Shown here piece after piece: positions 47,384-56,211 of a stretch of DNA of 64,000 nt. The DNA comes from Nocardioides sp. SLBN-35 (GTDB lineage Bacteria > Actinomycetota > Actinomycetes > Propionibacteriales > Nocardioidaceae), in contig NZ_VFNU01000001.1 in NCBI RefSeq assembly GCF_006715725.1, positions 5,146,001 through 5,210,000 of the forward strand. Reading direction: 5' to 3'. The translations under genes and the position numbers were made by a program. Position 1 is the stretch's first letter. Every line of letters starts with the position of its first letter. The notes below the pieces were generated by a model. That model saw nothing but the letters and a program-made list of their open reading frames with translations, made no database searches and was not told the DNA's origin.

Positions 47384-47392
47384 GAACGCACT

Positions 47393-48217
47393 CTAGGCGT
47401 CGTTCACATCCGGTCGCAGATCGGGTAGGTGGAGGTCGAGGTTCGGCTCCTGGATGCCGCCGTCGACCTCGAGCAGCTTGCCGGTGACGTACTTCCCGGC
47501 CGGCGAGGCGAGGTAGACGACCGCGGCGGCGATGTCCTCGGCCTCGCCGATCCGGCCGAGCGGCGTGGCCTCCTCCAGCTGGGTCCTCATCTCCGGCACG
47601 CCGGCCACGAACTCCAGCGCGCTGGTCATCACCGAGCCCACGAAGACGCCGTTGACGCGGATCTCCGGGTTGAGGTCGGTCGCGGCCAGCCGCGACCAGT
47701 GCGCGAGCGCGGCCTTGGCGGTGCCGTAGGCGAGGTACCCGCGCCCGGCCAGCCGGCCCATCGCCGAGGAGATGGAGGTGATCGACTTCTGCCGGCCCTC
47801 GCCCGCGGACCTCAGCATCAGCGGTACGGCGGCCCGGCTGAGCGCGTGCGCGGTGGCGACGTTGAAGTGGAAGGCCTCCTCGAGGTAGGCCACGTCGGTG
47901 TCGAGGAAGGCGTTCGGGATGGTGCCGCCGACGTTGTTGACGACGACGTCGAGGCGCCCGAACTCGTCGAAGGCCGCACCGGCGAGGGCGGCGACCTCGT
48001 CGGTGTGCGCCAGGTTGGCAGGTACGACGAGTGCCCGGCGCCCGGCCTCCTCGATCCGCTGTGCGACCTCCGCCAACTGGGCCTCGGTGCGCGAGGAGAT
48101 GACGACGTCCGCGCCGGCCTCGGCGAGCGCGACGGCGGTGGCGGCACCGATGCCGCGGCCGGCGCCGGTGACGACGGCGACGTGGTCGGTGAGCCGGAAT
48201 CGGTCCAGGATGCTCAT
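47393..48217 (-). CDS. SDR-family oxidoreductase
   Basis: NAD(P)-dependent dehydrogenase of 274 residues: VVTGAGRGIGAATAVAL (about 15-31), VVNNVGGT, ITSISSAMGRLAGRGYLAYG with AYGTAKAAL giving the Ser-Tyr-Lys set, and a SLDxxGG-like end LEVDGGIQEP. The start overlaps the preceding gene as ATGA, so it is under the same KstR-like operator. A steroid or hydroxyacyl substrate is plausible. Confidence 0.9.
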   Translation of the reverse strand: MSILDRFRLTDHVAVVTGAGRGIGAATAVALAEAGADVVISSRTEAQLAEVAQRIEEAGRRALVVPANLAHTDEVAALAGAAFDEFGRLDVVVNNVGGTIPNAFLDTDVAYLEEAFHFNVATAHALSRAAVPLMLRSAGEGRQKSITSISSAMGRLAGRGYLAYGTAKAALAHWSRLAATDLNPEIRVNGVFVGSVMTSALEFVAGVPEMRTQLEEATPLGRIGEAEDIAAAVVYLASPAGKYVTGKLLEVDGGIQEPNLDLHLPDLRPDVNDA

Positions 48218-49347
48218 CGCTTCTCCTTGGCGCCCGCGACGGTACCGGTGACGAGGCCGCGGCCGGTGACCAGCGGCAGGTCGAGGGCGGTGACCAGTCC
48301 GGGCCTGGCCGCGACGACGGCGGGGATCGCGTTGATCAGCCGCTGCGCGGTGACGATCATCCCGGACACGTTGTGGTCGCCGTGCTCGCCGTGGTGGGTG
48401 AACTCGAGCTTCATGCAGGGCTCGCCGGTGATCTCGATCCGGTAGCAGCCGTCGCCCTCGGCGGGAGTGGGCCACTCGGGGACCTGGTCGGGCGCCGTAC
48501 GCGTGACGTGCTCGAGGGTGACCCGCGGGACCCCGTCGACCGTGCCGATGACGCGGAAGCGGACGGCCCCCATGGTGCCTTCCGCCACGTCCAGTGACAC
48601 GGTCCTCGTGTCCCGCGGCGCGGGCCGCCGGTCGACCTCCTCGACCAGCGGCTCGTCGAGCGTCACGCCGAGCCCGGCCGCGATCAACCGCACCACCGGC
48701 CCCCAGGCCGTGGTGAGGATGCCCGGCTCCCACAGCAGCGGCTTGGCGTCCCCACCGTCGATCGGCCGTCCGAAGCCGAACAGGTCGCGCATGACCACCG
48801 GCTGGTAGTACGTCGAGTAGTCCGCGATCTCGCTGACCACGACGTGGTCGATGCGCTGGGAGAGCGAGGTCAGCACCAGCGGCAGCACGTCGTTGGCGAA
48901 GCCGGGGTCGATGCCGTTGACGTGCAGGCTGGCGTTGCCCTGCCGACCCGCCTCGTCGATGGCCTCGATCATCTCGTCGGGCAGCGTGCCCTCACGGTGG
49001 AGCAGGATGACCGGCCCCGAGGAGACGACGTTGACGCCGTCGCGGACCAGCTCGGTGAGGTCGGCGATCGACTCGAACACCCGGTCGTCGGTCATCGCGC
49101 CGTGCACGACGCAGTCCGGCCGCAGCGCGACCAGCTCGTCGCGGTCGGTCGTGGCCCTGACGCCGAGCTCGCGGTCGAGACCGGCGAGCAGGCCGGCGTC
49201 CTGGCCGTGCTTCTCGGGCGTCGAGGTCCACACGCCGACCAGCTCGAGGTCGGGATGGGCGTCGACGCCGACGATCGCGTGCCGCCCGATGGTGCCCGTG
49301 GACCAGACGACGACCCGTAGCGGCTTCTCGGGGATGACCTGTGACAT
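48214..49347 (-). CDS. Dihydrodipicolinate-reductase-like NAD(P)-binding protein
   Basis: The 377 residues begin with a Rossmann fold (RVVVWSTGTIGRHAIVGVDA, about 11-30), VVHGAMTDDRVFES and HVNGIDPGFANDVLPL. It belongs with DapB-like and 2,4-diaminopentanoate-dehydrogenase-like proteins found in actinobacterial steroid gene sets. The ATG at 49,347 is chosen because TACATT stands 7 nt before it; a KstR-type operator overlaps that -10. The reaction is not known. Confidence 0.87.
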   Translation of the reverse strand: MSQVIPEKPLRVVVWSTGTIGRHAIVGVDAHPDLELVGVWTSTPEKHGQDAGLLAGLDRELGVRATTDRDELVALRPDCVVHGAMTDDRVFESIADLTELVRDGVNVVSSGPVILLHREGTLPDEMIEAIDEAGRQGNASLHVNGIDPGFANDVLPLVLTSLSQRIDHVVVSEIADYSTYYQPVVMRDLFGFGRPIDGGDAKPLLWEPGILTTAWGPVVRLIAAGLGVTLDEPLVEEVDRRPAPRDTRTVSLDVAEGTMGAVRFRVIGTVDGVPRVTLEHVTRTAPDQVPEWPTPAEGDGCYRIEITGEPCMKLEFTHHGEHGDHNVSGMIVTAQRLINAIPAVVAARPGLVTALDLPLVTGRGLVTGTVAGAKEKR

Positions 49348-49358
49348 GCGGGCCAATG

Positions 49359-49372
49359 TAGAACGAGTTCTA
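49359..49372. promoter_or_regulatory. KstR-type operator, site 1
   Basis: TAGAACGAGTTCTA is a perfect palindrome outside its two central bases and fits TNNAACNNGTTNNA, the operator of the steroid-catabolism repressor KstR in mycobacteria. It overlaps the -10 TACATT of the DapB-like gene by two bases, so binding would block transcription of that gene and the SDR gene. Confidence 0.75.
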
Positions 49373-49478
49373 GTTTCTGGGAAGAGGTGTCCCGCGCCCG
49401 GGAACGGGGCATGCAGCCCGTCGACCGGAGGGCGCGCACGTCCGCGCGCCCACACCGACCGACCCAGGAGACCCATCC

Positions 49479-49775
49479 ATGAAGATCAAGCTCGTCAGCT
49501 CGGCCGTCCTTCTCGCCGTCACGCTCTCGGCGTGCGGTGGCGGCGGCCGGCCCTCGCAGGACGAGGTCGCCGACGCGATCAAGGACCAGATCCCCGGTGG
49601 CTCCTCGGCGCTGACCGACGACGTCATCGACTGCATCGCCAAGGCCGTCGTCGACTCCGACCTCTCCGACGAGACCCTCAACAAGATGGTCGACAACGAC
49701 AAGGGCTCCAGCGACGAGGTCTCCGACGCCTCCGAGGTGATCGGCAAGGCCAGCGCCGACTGCATCGCCAAGTGA
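49479..49775 (+). CDS. Small secreted lipoprotein
   Basis: The 98-residue product has a lipoprotein signal (MKIKLVSSAVLLAVTLSACGGGG, lipobox LSAC with Cys about 19, quoted as two overlapping parts). The mature part is acidic with two Cys (VIDCIAKAV and ADCIAK) flanked by the same ADC/DCIAK pattern, possibly a disulfide. GGAG precedes the ATG. Function unknown; divergent from the KstR-controlled gene. Confidence 0.82.
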   Translation: MKIKLVSSAVLLAVTLSACGGGGRPSQDEVADAIKDQIPGGSSALTDDVIDCIAKAVVDSDLSDETLNKMVDNDKGSSDEVSDASEVIGKASADCIAK

Positions 49776-49790
49776 CGCGGGGCTGACCCC

Positions 49791-50993
49791 TCAGCCTCGA
49801 TCGGGCGCCGGGATCACCTCTCCCGGCGCCCACTCGGGGCAGCGGGTCCCCGAGTAGATCGTCGGCATGCAGCGGTTGCAGTGGATACAGATGCCCCCGG
49901 CCGCCGTACCCGACCGCAGCCTGTGCACCAGGTCCGGCTCGCGCAGCAGCGCCCGGCCCATCACGACGAAGTCGAAGCCGTCGGCCATCGCCTGTCGCAT
50001 GGTCTCGAGCCGGTTGATGCCGCCGAGCAGCATGAGCGGCATCGCGACGGCGGAGCGGAGCTCCAGCGCCTTCGGGCGGAAGTACGCCTCCTCGAAGGCG
50101 TAGCGCTTCATGAACCCGCGCCCTGCCGGCGTCCTCATCCCCCACCGCACGAGCGGTGGCATGGTCGCGGCGAACTCGGCGACCGGGGCGTCGCCGCGGA
50201 ACAGGTACATCGGGTTCATCAGCGACGAGCCGCCCGAGAGCTGCAGGGCGTCGAGGTGACCGTCCGCCTCGAGCAGCTGCGCGAGCTCGACGCTCATCGC
50301 GGTGGTGACCCCGCCGGCGAAGCCGTCGGAGACGGAGACCTTGGCGGTCACCGCGACGGCGTCCCCGACCTCCTCGCGTACGACGCGCGCCACCTGTCGC
50401 GCGAGACGGGCCCGGCGCTCGAGCGGGCCGCCCCATCGGTCGCGGCGGCGGTTGAGGCCGGGGGCGAGGAAGGACGAGATCAGGTACGAGTGCGCCATGT
50501 GCAGCTCGAGCACGTCGAAGCCCGCGCGCACCAGGGTCCGGGCGGTGTCGACGTACGCCCGGGTGACGCGGGTCAGGTCCTTCTCTGACGCGGAGCGGAT
50601 CATCTGCATCGACAGCGGGCTCGGCATCGGGCTGGCCGCGATGGCGTGCACGCCGTTGGAGCGGCCGTTGGCGACCGGGCCGGCGTGCCCGACCTGGCCG
50701 GCGATCGCGGCGCCCGTCGCGTGGATCTCGTCGGCGAGCCTGGCCAGGCCGGGCAGGGTGCGCTCCCCCACGACGATCTGCTCGCTGTGGGTGCGTCCGT
50801 CCGGCGCGACGGCCAGGTAGGCGACCGTCGTGAGGCCGACGCCGCCGGCAGCGGGAGCCCGGTGATAGGCGATGAGCTCGTCGGTGACCACGCCGTCCGG
50901 CGTACGCCCCTCGAAGGTCGCAGCCTTGACCGTGCGGTTGCGCAGCCGGACCGGACCCAGGTCCACCGGGGCGAAGACGTCGGGGATGCTCAC
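49791..50993 (-). CDS. NADH:flavin oxidoreductase (old yellow enzyme family, Fe-S type)
   Basis: FMN barrel enzyme of 400 residues. It has LGPVRLRNRTVKAATFEG, HMAHSYLISSFLAPGLNRRR and DRWGG, and near the C-terminus CIHCNRCMPTIYSGTRC, the four-Cys iron-sulfur site of 2,4-dienoyl-CoA-reductase-like members. The NAD(P)-binding second half of those enzymes is absent. The GTG at 50,993 is supported by TAGAGT exactly 7 nt upstream; a KstR-type site lies in the -35 region. Confidence 0.9.
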   Translation of the reverse strand: MSIPDVFAPVDLGPVRLRNRTVKAATFEGRTPDGVVTDELIAYHRAPAAGGVGLTTVAYLAVAPDGRTHSEQIVVGERTLPGLARLADEIHATGAAIAGQVGHAGPVANGRSNGVHAIAASPMPSPLSMQMIRSASEKDLTRVTRAYVDTARTLVRAGFDVLELHMAHSYLISSFLAPGLNRRRDRWGGPLERRARLARQVARVVREEVGDAVAVTAKVSVSDGFAGGVTTAMSVELAQLLEADGHLDALQLSGGSSLMNPMYLFRGDAPVAEFAATMPPLVRWGMRTPAGRGFMKRYAFEEAYFRPKALELRSAVAMPLMLLGGINRLETMRQAMADGFDFVVMGRALLREPDLVHRLRSGTAAGGICIHCNRCMPTIYSGTRCPEWAPGEVIPAPDRG

Positions 50994-51015
50994 CGGGCGC
51001 ACTCTAGCCGCGAAC

Positions 51016-51029
51016 TGGAACACGTTCTA
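51016..51029. promoter_or_regulatory. KstR-type operator, site 2
   Basis: TGGAACACGTTCTA fits TNNAACNNGTTNNA. It lies between positions -10 and -35 of the flavin oxidoreductase promoter (TAGAGT at 51,006-51,001) and 83 bp before the divergent MpaB-like gene, so it could control both. Confidence 0.75.
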
Positions 51030-51111
51030 GAAGGTCGCGGTCCGAAAAGCGAAAGGAAAGTGAGAACTCGTCATCTATTGCGGATCCGGGGACCGTCCTA
51101 GGCTCCGGAGC

Positions 51112-52008
51112 ATGGCCAAGACGCTGTGGCGGGACCGCAACGAATCGCTCGACCCGGAGACCGACTACGTCGAGATCTACCAGAACCTGGCGCTCTACGA
51201 GTTCACCTGGGACCTCACCCAGGCGCTGAGCTTCGCACTGTTCCGGACCTACGCCGTCCCGAGCATCGGCCGCCTCCTCGACGAGACCGGCGCGTTCACC
51301 GGCGCCGTCCAGAAGCGGTACGACGACACGGCGCTGCTCCTCGAGGCACCGTTCGTGCACGGCTTCGACTCGGAGGCCGGCAGGACCGCGCTGCGGCGGA
51401 TCAACCAGATGCACCGCATGTACGACATCTCCAACGACGACTTCCTCTACGTCCTGTCGACCTTCGTCGTGGTCCCCAAGCGCTGGCTCGATGACTACGG
51501 CTGGCGCGCGCTGACCGCCACCGAGCTGCGCGCGAGCGTGAACTACTACCGCGCGCTCGGCAGGCACATGGGGATCAAGGACATCCCCGAGACGTACGAC
51601 GCGTTCATGCACCTGATGGACGACTACGAGCGCGCCCACTTCGACTTCGACGCGGGCGGACGCCGGGTCGCCGACTCCACGCTGCGCCTGCTGACGACCT
51701 TCTACCCGCGCCCGCTGCGCAGGCCGGTCGAGCTGTTCAGCCGCGGCCTGATGGACCAGCCGCTGCTCGACGCGTTCGCCTACACCGACCCCGGTCCGCT
51801 CGTGCGCCGGCTCAGCGTCGGCGCGATGAAGGTGCGGGCGCGGCTGCTGCGCTTCACGCCGTCGAACCGGGTGCCGACGTACACCGCCGACCTGCCGCGG
51901 ATCAAGAGCTACCCCGGCGGGTTCGCGCTCGCCGACCTCGGCACCTTCCCGGTGCCCGGCGCCGGCGGCTGCCCGGTGCGGCACGACGCCACCGCGGCCG
52001 CCGACTGA
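51112..52008 (+). CDS. MpaB/rubber-oxygenase-like DUF2236 protein
   Basis: The 298 residues match the DUF2236 (ER-bound oxygenase mpaB/mpaB'/Lcp) family, whose members use haem. INQMHRMYDISNDDFLYVLS (about 102-121) is the conserved core with the likely His ligand, followed by FVVVPKRWLDDYGW. No signal peptide. TAGGCT-7 nt-ATG points to a leaderless transcript. Neighbouring lipid/steroid genes and the KstR-like site suggest oxidation of a hydrophobic compound. Confidence 0.9.
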   Translation: MAKTLWRDRNESLDPETDYVEIYQNLALYEFTWDLTQALSFALFRTYAVPSIGRLLDETGAFTGAVQKRYDDTALLLEAPFVHGFDSEAGRTALRRINQMHRMYDISNDDFLYVLSTFVVVPKRWLDDYGWRALTATELRASVNYYRALGRHMGIKDIPETYDAFMHLMDDYERAHFDFDAGGRRVADSTLRLLTTFYPRPLRRPVELFSRGLMDQPLLDAFAYTDPGPLVRRLSVGAMKVRARLLRFTPSNRVPTYTADLPRIKSYPGGFALADLGTFPVPGAGGCPVRHDATAAAD

Positions 52009-52021
52009 ACTCGGCGACCCA

Positions 52022-52798
52022 CTAGCCGTTGAACCGGGGCGCCCGCTTCTCCACGAACGCGGCGACACCCTCGCGCCCGTCGGGGCTCACCGAGAGGGTG
52101 CGGATCGACAAGGACTCCTGGCGCAGCGCGGTCTCCGGCGTCGGCGCGGCGACCTCGCGCAGCAGCCGCTTGGCGGCGGCGTTCGCGGTGGCGGAGCCGG
52201 CGGCGAGGCCGTCGACCACCTTGTCGACGGTGGTGGCCAGCTCGTCGGCGGGCACGACCCGCGCGACCAGGCCGGCGGCGTACGCGTCCTGGGCGGTGAG
52301 CAGGTCACCGAGCAGGGCCAGGCGCAGGGTCCGGTGCAGGCCGAGGGTGTTGACGAGCAGCGAGCTGCCGCCGTCGGGCGAGAGGCCGACCTTGGTGTAG
52401 GCGAGGCTGAACTTCGCGCTGTCGGCGGCGATCACCACGTCGGCCGCGGCGGCGAGCGGGAAGCCGGCGCCGGCGGCGGTGCCCTGGACGGCGCTGACGA
52501 CGATCGCGTCGGAGCGGACCAGCTCGCTGACCACGCGGTGCAGCGCCTCGGCCAGGTCGTCGATGAAGGCGGCCACGTCGTCGGCTCCGGCGAAGGCGCC
52601 GAGGTCGCCGCCGACCGAGAAGAACCGGCCCTCGGCGGCGAGTACGACGACGCGCGCGCCGTCGCGGTGAGCGGAGCGGACGGCGTCGTGCAGCTGGGCG
52701 ACCGAGGCGTGGTGGATCGGGTTGCCGCGCTCGCCGTCTGCGAGGGTGATCCGGGCGACGCCGGCGGCGTACTCGTAGCGCACGAAGGTCTCGGTCAT
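52022..52798 (-). CDS. Enoyl-CoA hydratase/isomerase family protein
   Basis: A 258-residue crotonase. The oxyanion hole is seen in FFSVGGDLGAFAG and QGTAAGAGFPLAAAADVV. At the usual catalytic positions the sequence is LAYTKVGLSPDGGSSLLV: the first Glu is missing and the second is Asp, so it is more likely an isomerase or variant than a standard hydratase. It converges on the MpaB-like gene and may share its pathway. Confidence 0.9.
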   Translation of the reverse strand: MTETFVRYEYAAGVARITLADGERGNPIHHASVAQLHDAVRSAHRDGARVVVLAAEGRFFSVGGDLGAFAGADDVAAFIDDLAEALHRVVSELVRSDAIVVSAVQGTAAGAGFPLAAAADVVIAADSAKFSLAYTKVGLSPDGGSSLLVNTLGLHRTLRLALLGDLLTAQDAYAAGLVARVVPADELATTVDKVVDGLAAGSATANAAAKRLLREVAAPTPETALRQESLSIRTLSVSPDGREGVAAFVEKRAPRFNG

Positions 52799-52819
52799 GC
52801 GTCCACTATGGCGGAGCCT

Positions 52820-54004
52820 CTAGGAGGCACAGTCGCCGGTGTCGACCTCGGCATCGTCGGTGCCGGGGGCGGTGCCGGCCCGGGCGCTGGCCTGCACCTG
52901 CTGGGCGGTGAGGGCGTAGCCGGTCTCCGGGTCGGTGACCGAGGCGGCGAACACGACGCCGGCGACCCGGCCCTGCGGCGTGACGATCGGGCCGCCGGAG
53001 TTGCCGGGGCGGACCAGGCCACGCAGGGAGTAGACCTCGCGGACCACCGTGCCGTTGCCGTAGATGTCGGGCGAGCGGAGGTTCTGCATCGCGCGGACCC
53101 GCCCGGTCTGCACGTCGAACGGCCCGTCCTGCGGGTAGCCGACGATCGCGACCGCGTCCTCCGCGCCGATCGTGGTGTCGAAGTCGAGCACCGGGGCGTC
53201 GTCGGTCTCGAGGGCGAGGACGGCGATGTCGAGCTCACGGTCGTAGAGCACGACCCGGGCGAGCTCGGTGCCGCCGCCGATGCTGACCTCGGGGTCGTCA
53301 ACGCCCGCCACGACGTGGGCGTTGGTCATCACACGGTCGGGCGCGAAGACGAAGCCGGTGCCCTCGACGCCGCGACCGCAGTCGTTGGCGCCGCGGATCT
53401 TGACCACGCTCGACCGGGTCTCCTTGACCGGCTCCGTGCCGGGCAGGTCGGCCGGGCCGGGCGCGACCTCGACGATGCGCTCGGGCGCGAACGGCTCGAG
53501 GTAGCGCGGGAAGAAGCCGGTGCCGACGACGTTGTTGAAGGCCTGCAGCGCGTTGGGGGCCGAGTCCGGCAGCACCGTGTTGACCTTCGAGAGCACCACC
53601 GAGCTGCGCACCATCGAGGTGACCGAGCCGATCCGGGTGCCGGAGATCGCGACGCCGAGGGCCCACGCGACGAGCAGCACGGCGAGCCCGCTCAGCAGCG
53701 CACCGCCGATGGCGTCGAGCGCCCGGGCGGGCTGCCAGGTGATCCGCTCGCGGACCCGGGCGCCGGCGTACTGCAGCACGGCCTGGCCCAGCGACGCGCA
53801 CAGGATGACGATGAACAGCGCTCCCAGCGAGACCGCGAGCGACGGCTCGAAGTTGCTGAGCACCACGGGGGCGAGCAGGATCCCGCCGAGGCCGCCCGAG
53901 AGCAGGCCGATCGTCGCGAACGCGCCGGTGATGAAGCCCTGCCAGTAGCCGGACAGGGCGTACGCCGCGACGAGGACGACGAGCAGCCAGTCGAGGACGT
54001 TCAC
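52820..54004 (-). CDS. marP: MarP-type membrane serine protease
   Basis: Periplasmic protease needed for acid resistance in M. tuberculosis. The 394 residues start with four membrane helices of the colicin-V-production type (VLDWLLVVLVAAYALSGYWQ onward) and continue with a trypsin-like domain: His in MTNAHVVAG, Asp in ELDIAVLAL, Ser in RPGNSGGPIV. A VNVLDWL start (GTG) is typical. The nudix, thioredoxin and nth genes upstream are the same neighbours as in mycobacteria. Confidence 0.93.
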   Translation of the reverse strand: MNVLDWLLVVLVAAYALSGYWQGFITGAFATIGLLSGGLGGILLAPVVLSNFEPSLAVSLGALFIVILCASLGQAVLQYAGARVRERITWQPARALDAIGGALLSGLAVLLVAWALGVAISGTRIGSVTSMVRSSVVLSKVNTVLPDSAPNALQAFNNVVGTGFFPRYLEPFAPERIVEVAPGPADLPGTEPVKETRSSVVKIRGANDCGRGVEGTGFVFAPDRVMTNAHVVAGVDDPEVSIGGGTELARVVLYDRELDIAVLALETDDAPVLDFDTTIGAEDAVAIVGYPQDGPFDVQTGRVRAMQNLRSPDIYGNGTVVREVYSLRGLVRPGNSGGPIVTPQGRVAGVVFAASVTDPETGYALTAQQVQASARAGTAPGTDDAEVDTGDCAS

Positions 54005-54023
54005 GCGGGGCTCATTCGGCGGC

Positions 54024-54764
54024 TCACTCGTTGGGCTCCAGGATGTCCATGCCGTCCCCCGGCTCCTCGTCGGCAGCTGCCGCGGCGGCCGTCCGGCGGA
54101 CGTGCTCGGCGAGCATGTAGTCCGGGAGATCATGCACCGGCGGGTCGCTCACCGGTGGGAGCCACCCGAGGAAGTCGAAGAACCGGGTCAGGATCCCGCC
54201 GGTGAAGCCCCACAGGATCACATCCTTGTCGGGGCCGATCAGGAAGCCGGGGCCCATCCAGCCGCCAGGATGACGGACCTGGATCCGGTGCTCGGGGGCG
54301 AACAGCTCCTCGAGCGTGACCCGGTGGATCGCGTGCACCTCCTCCGGCGAGGCGACCCGGATCGGAGCCGGGTCGCGCCACCAGCCGAGGACCGGCGTGA
54401 CCGCGAAGTTGGACGGCGGCAGCCACAGCTCGGGCAGTGTCCCGAAGACCTCGACGCCGGCCGGGTCGACCCCGATCTCCTCGTCGGCCTCGCGCAGCGC
54501 GGCCTCGACGACGGTCTCTCCGGGGTCGATGCTGCCGCCGGGGAAGGAGACCTGGCCCGGGTGGGAGCGCATGTCATGGGCCCGCTCGGTGAGCAGCACG
54601 TCGTGGTCGCCGAACAGCATCAGGACCGCACCGCGGCGTACGGGCCTGTCCTGAGGGGGCAAGAACGCCGTCAGCTCGCTGCCCTGGATGGCACGCGCGC
54701 CTGCCGCGACCGGCCGCAGCCAGTCGGGCAGGTCGTCGGGGACGTCGGTGGGCAGGTCGCTCAC
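54024..54764 (-). CDS. NUDIX hydrolase, CoA pyrophosphatase-like
   Basis: The 246 residues carry SHPGQVSFPGGSIDPGE before the Nudix box GSIDPGETVVEAALREADEE with IGV following; the PGQ-FPGG pairing is the CoA-diphosphatase (NudL) signature. It probably cleaves CoA or related dinucleotides. The GTG start overlaps the preceding stop as GTGA, so translation is coupled to the thioredoxin-like gene. Confidence 0.92.
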   Translation of the reverse strand: MSDLPTDVPDDLPDWLRPVAAGARAIQGSELTAFLPPQDRPVRRGAVLMLFGDHDVLLTERAHDMRSHPGQVSFPGGSIDPGETVVEAALREADEEIGVDPAGVEVFGTLPELWLPPSNFAVTPVLGWWRDPAPIRVASPEEVHAIHRVTLEELFAPEHRIQVRHPGGWMGPGFLIGPDKDVILWGFTGGILTRFFDFLGWLPPVSDPPVHDLPDYMLAEHVRRTAAAAAADEEPGDGMDILEPNE

Positions 54765-55381
54765 GGCGCCGCCTTCTCGGTGAGGTCGATGCCGAGGTGC
54801 TGCTTCACCAGCGCGACCACCTCGTCCAGCGAGTCGAGGCCGCCGGCGGCCTGCTCGACCGAGCCGTCGGCGCGCACGAACAGGAACTGCGGCAGGCCCT
54901 TGATCACCAGGTCGCTCTTCTGGAGGTCGCCGCAGGCATCGGCCGCCGACGGGTAGGTGACGCCCTTCATCCGGGCGAAGTCGATGGCCGCGGCGGGGTA
55001 GGTGTCGAGGTAGTTGACGCCGAGCAGGGGCACCCGGCTGCCGTAGGTCTCGTGGAACTGCTGCAGGACCGGCATCTCCTCCCGGCACGGCGCACAGGTC
55101 GTCGACCAGAAGTTGATGATCGCCGGGCCCTTCACGTCGGCCAGCGAGACCGGGGCCGTGCTGCCGAGGCAGTCGATCGCCAGGTCGGGCAGGTCGGCGG
55201 CACCGGACTCGGTCGGCAGTGCCGTGCAGTCGGCGATCCCGGCGGCCTCGCGGTCCTTGACCAGGTCGGGCGTCGTGACGTCGACCTTGCACGCGAACGC
55301 CGCGGGAGCAACGCTGTCGCAGCCGGTCAGCAGCACGGCGGCCGCCACCAATGCGACGAGCGCGGCGGGCAGGCGATGCAT
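54761..55381 (-). CDS. TlpA-like thioredoxin lipoprotein
   Basis: Extracytoplasmic thiol-disulfide protein of 206 residues. A lipobox (AAAVLLTGC, Cys about 20) anchors it; the thioredoxin fold shows INFWSTTCAPCREEMPVLQQ with the CAPC redox pair and KGLPQFLFV with the cis-Pro. Two further Cys lie in the N-terminal part. It overlaps nth (TGATG) and the nudix gene, one coupled group. Confidence 0.92.
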   Translation of the reverse strand: MHRLPAALVALVAAAVLLTGCDSVAPAAFACKVDVTTPDLVKDREAAGIADCTALPTESGAADLPDLAIDCLGSTAPVSLADVKGPAIINFWSTTCAPCREEMPVLQQFHETYGSRVPLLGVNYLDTYPAAAIDFARMKGVTYPSAADACGDLQKSDLVIKGLPQFLFVRADGSVEQAAGGLDSLDEVVALVKQHLGIDLTEKAAP

Positions 55382-56097
55382 CAGTTGGGGCCCTCCGTGC
55401 GGACCAGCTTCTCGGCCTCGACCGGGTCCGTCGGACCGGTGCCGTACGACGGGCACCACCGGGCGACGGGGCAGGCACCGCACGCGGGCTTCTTGGCGTG
55501 GCAGCGGCGCCGGCCGTGCCAGATCAGGTGGTGCGACAGCATCGTCCAGTCCCGCTTGGGGAACAGCGCACCGACGGCGTGCTCGACCTTCACCGGGTCG
55601 GTCTCCTCGGTCCACCCGAGCCGCCGGGCCAGCCGGCCGAAATGGGTGTCGACGGTGATGCCGGGGACGTCGAAGGCGTTGCCGAGGACCACGTTGGCGG
55701 TCTTGCGGCCCACTCCGGGCAGGGTCACGAGGTCGTCGAGCCGCGCAGGCACCTGGCCGTCGTACTTCTCCACCAGGGCGGCGCTCAGCTTGAGCAGCGA
55801 CTCGGTCTTGGCCCGGAAGAAGCCCAGCGGGCCGACGATCTGCTCGAGGTGGGCGCGGTCGGCGGCGGCCATCGACGCAGGGTCGGGATAGGCCGCGAAC
55901 AGGGTCGGGCGCACCGCGTTGACCCGCTTGTCGGTGGTCTGCGCGGAGAGCACGGTGACCACGAGGCACTGGAACGGGTCGTCGAAGTCGAGCTCGGCCT
56001 TCGCGTCGGGGTAGGTCTCCCCCAGCACCCGGTCGATCTTCCGCGCCCGCCTCACGAGCTGGGTCGACGTCTCCTCGGTGGTGTCGATCGGCCGCAC
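55381..56097 (-). CDS. nth: Endonuclease III
   Basis: Base-excision glycosylase/AP lyase for oxidised pyrimidines. The 238 residues contain the helix-hairpin-helix with catalytic Lys (VTLPGVGRKTANVVLG), catalytic Asp (ITVDTHFGRLARRLG) and the Fe-S ligands CHAKKPACGACPVARWC. The GTG at 56,097 is chosen because TAGGGT lies exactly 7 nt upstream; longer frames would run through that promoter. Divergent from crp. Confidence 0.95.
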   Translation of the reverse strand: MRPIDTTEETSTQLVRRARKIDRVLGETYPDAKAELDFDDPFQCLVVTVLSAQTTDKRVNAVRPTLFAAYPDPASMAAADRAHLEQIVGPLGFFRAKTESLLKLSAALVEKYDGQVPARLDDLVTLPGVGRKTANVVLGNAFDVPGITVDTHFGRLARRLGWTEETDPVKVEHAVGALFPKRDWTMLSHHLIWHGRRRCHAKKPACGACPVARWCPSYGTGPTDPVEAEKLVRTEGPN

Positions 56098-56211
56098 GGA
56101 CGCCACCCTACGGTGTGGGTACGACAGTCTGATCCTGCGCGTCCTGTTAGGTGTGACATGCCGCACTGGCTAGGATGCCGCAGACCGGGTTTTACGTTCT
56201 TTGGAGGAAGC

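Noticed and set aside
56152..56167. Crp autoregulatory site TGTGA-N6-GCACT upstream of crp
   Set aside because: Only one half matches TGTGA-N6-TCACA; too weak to call.
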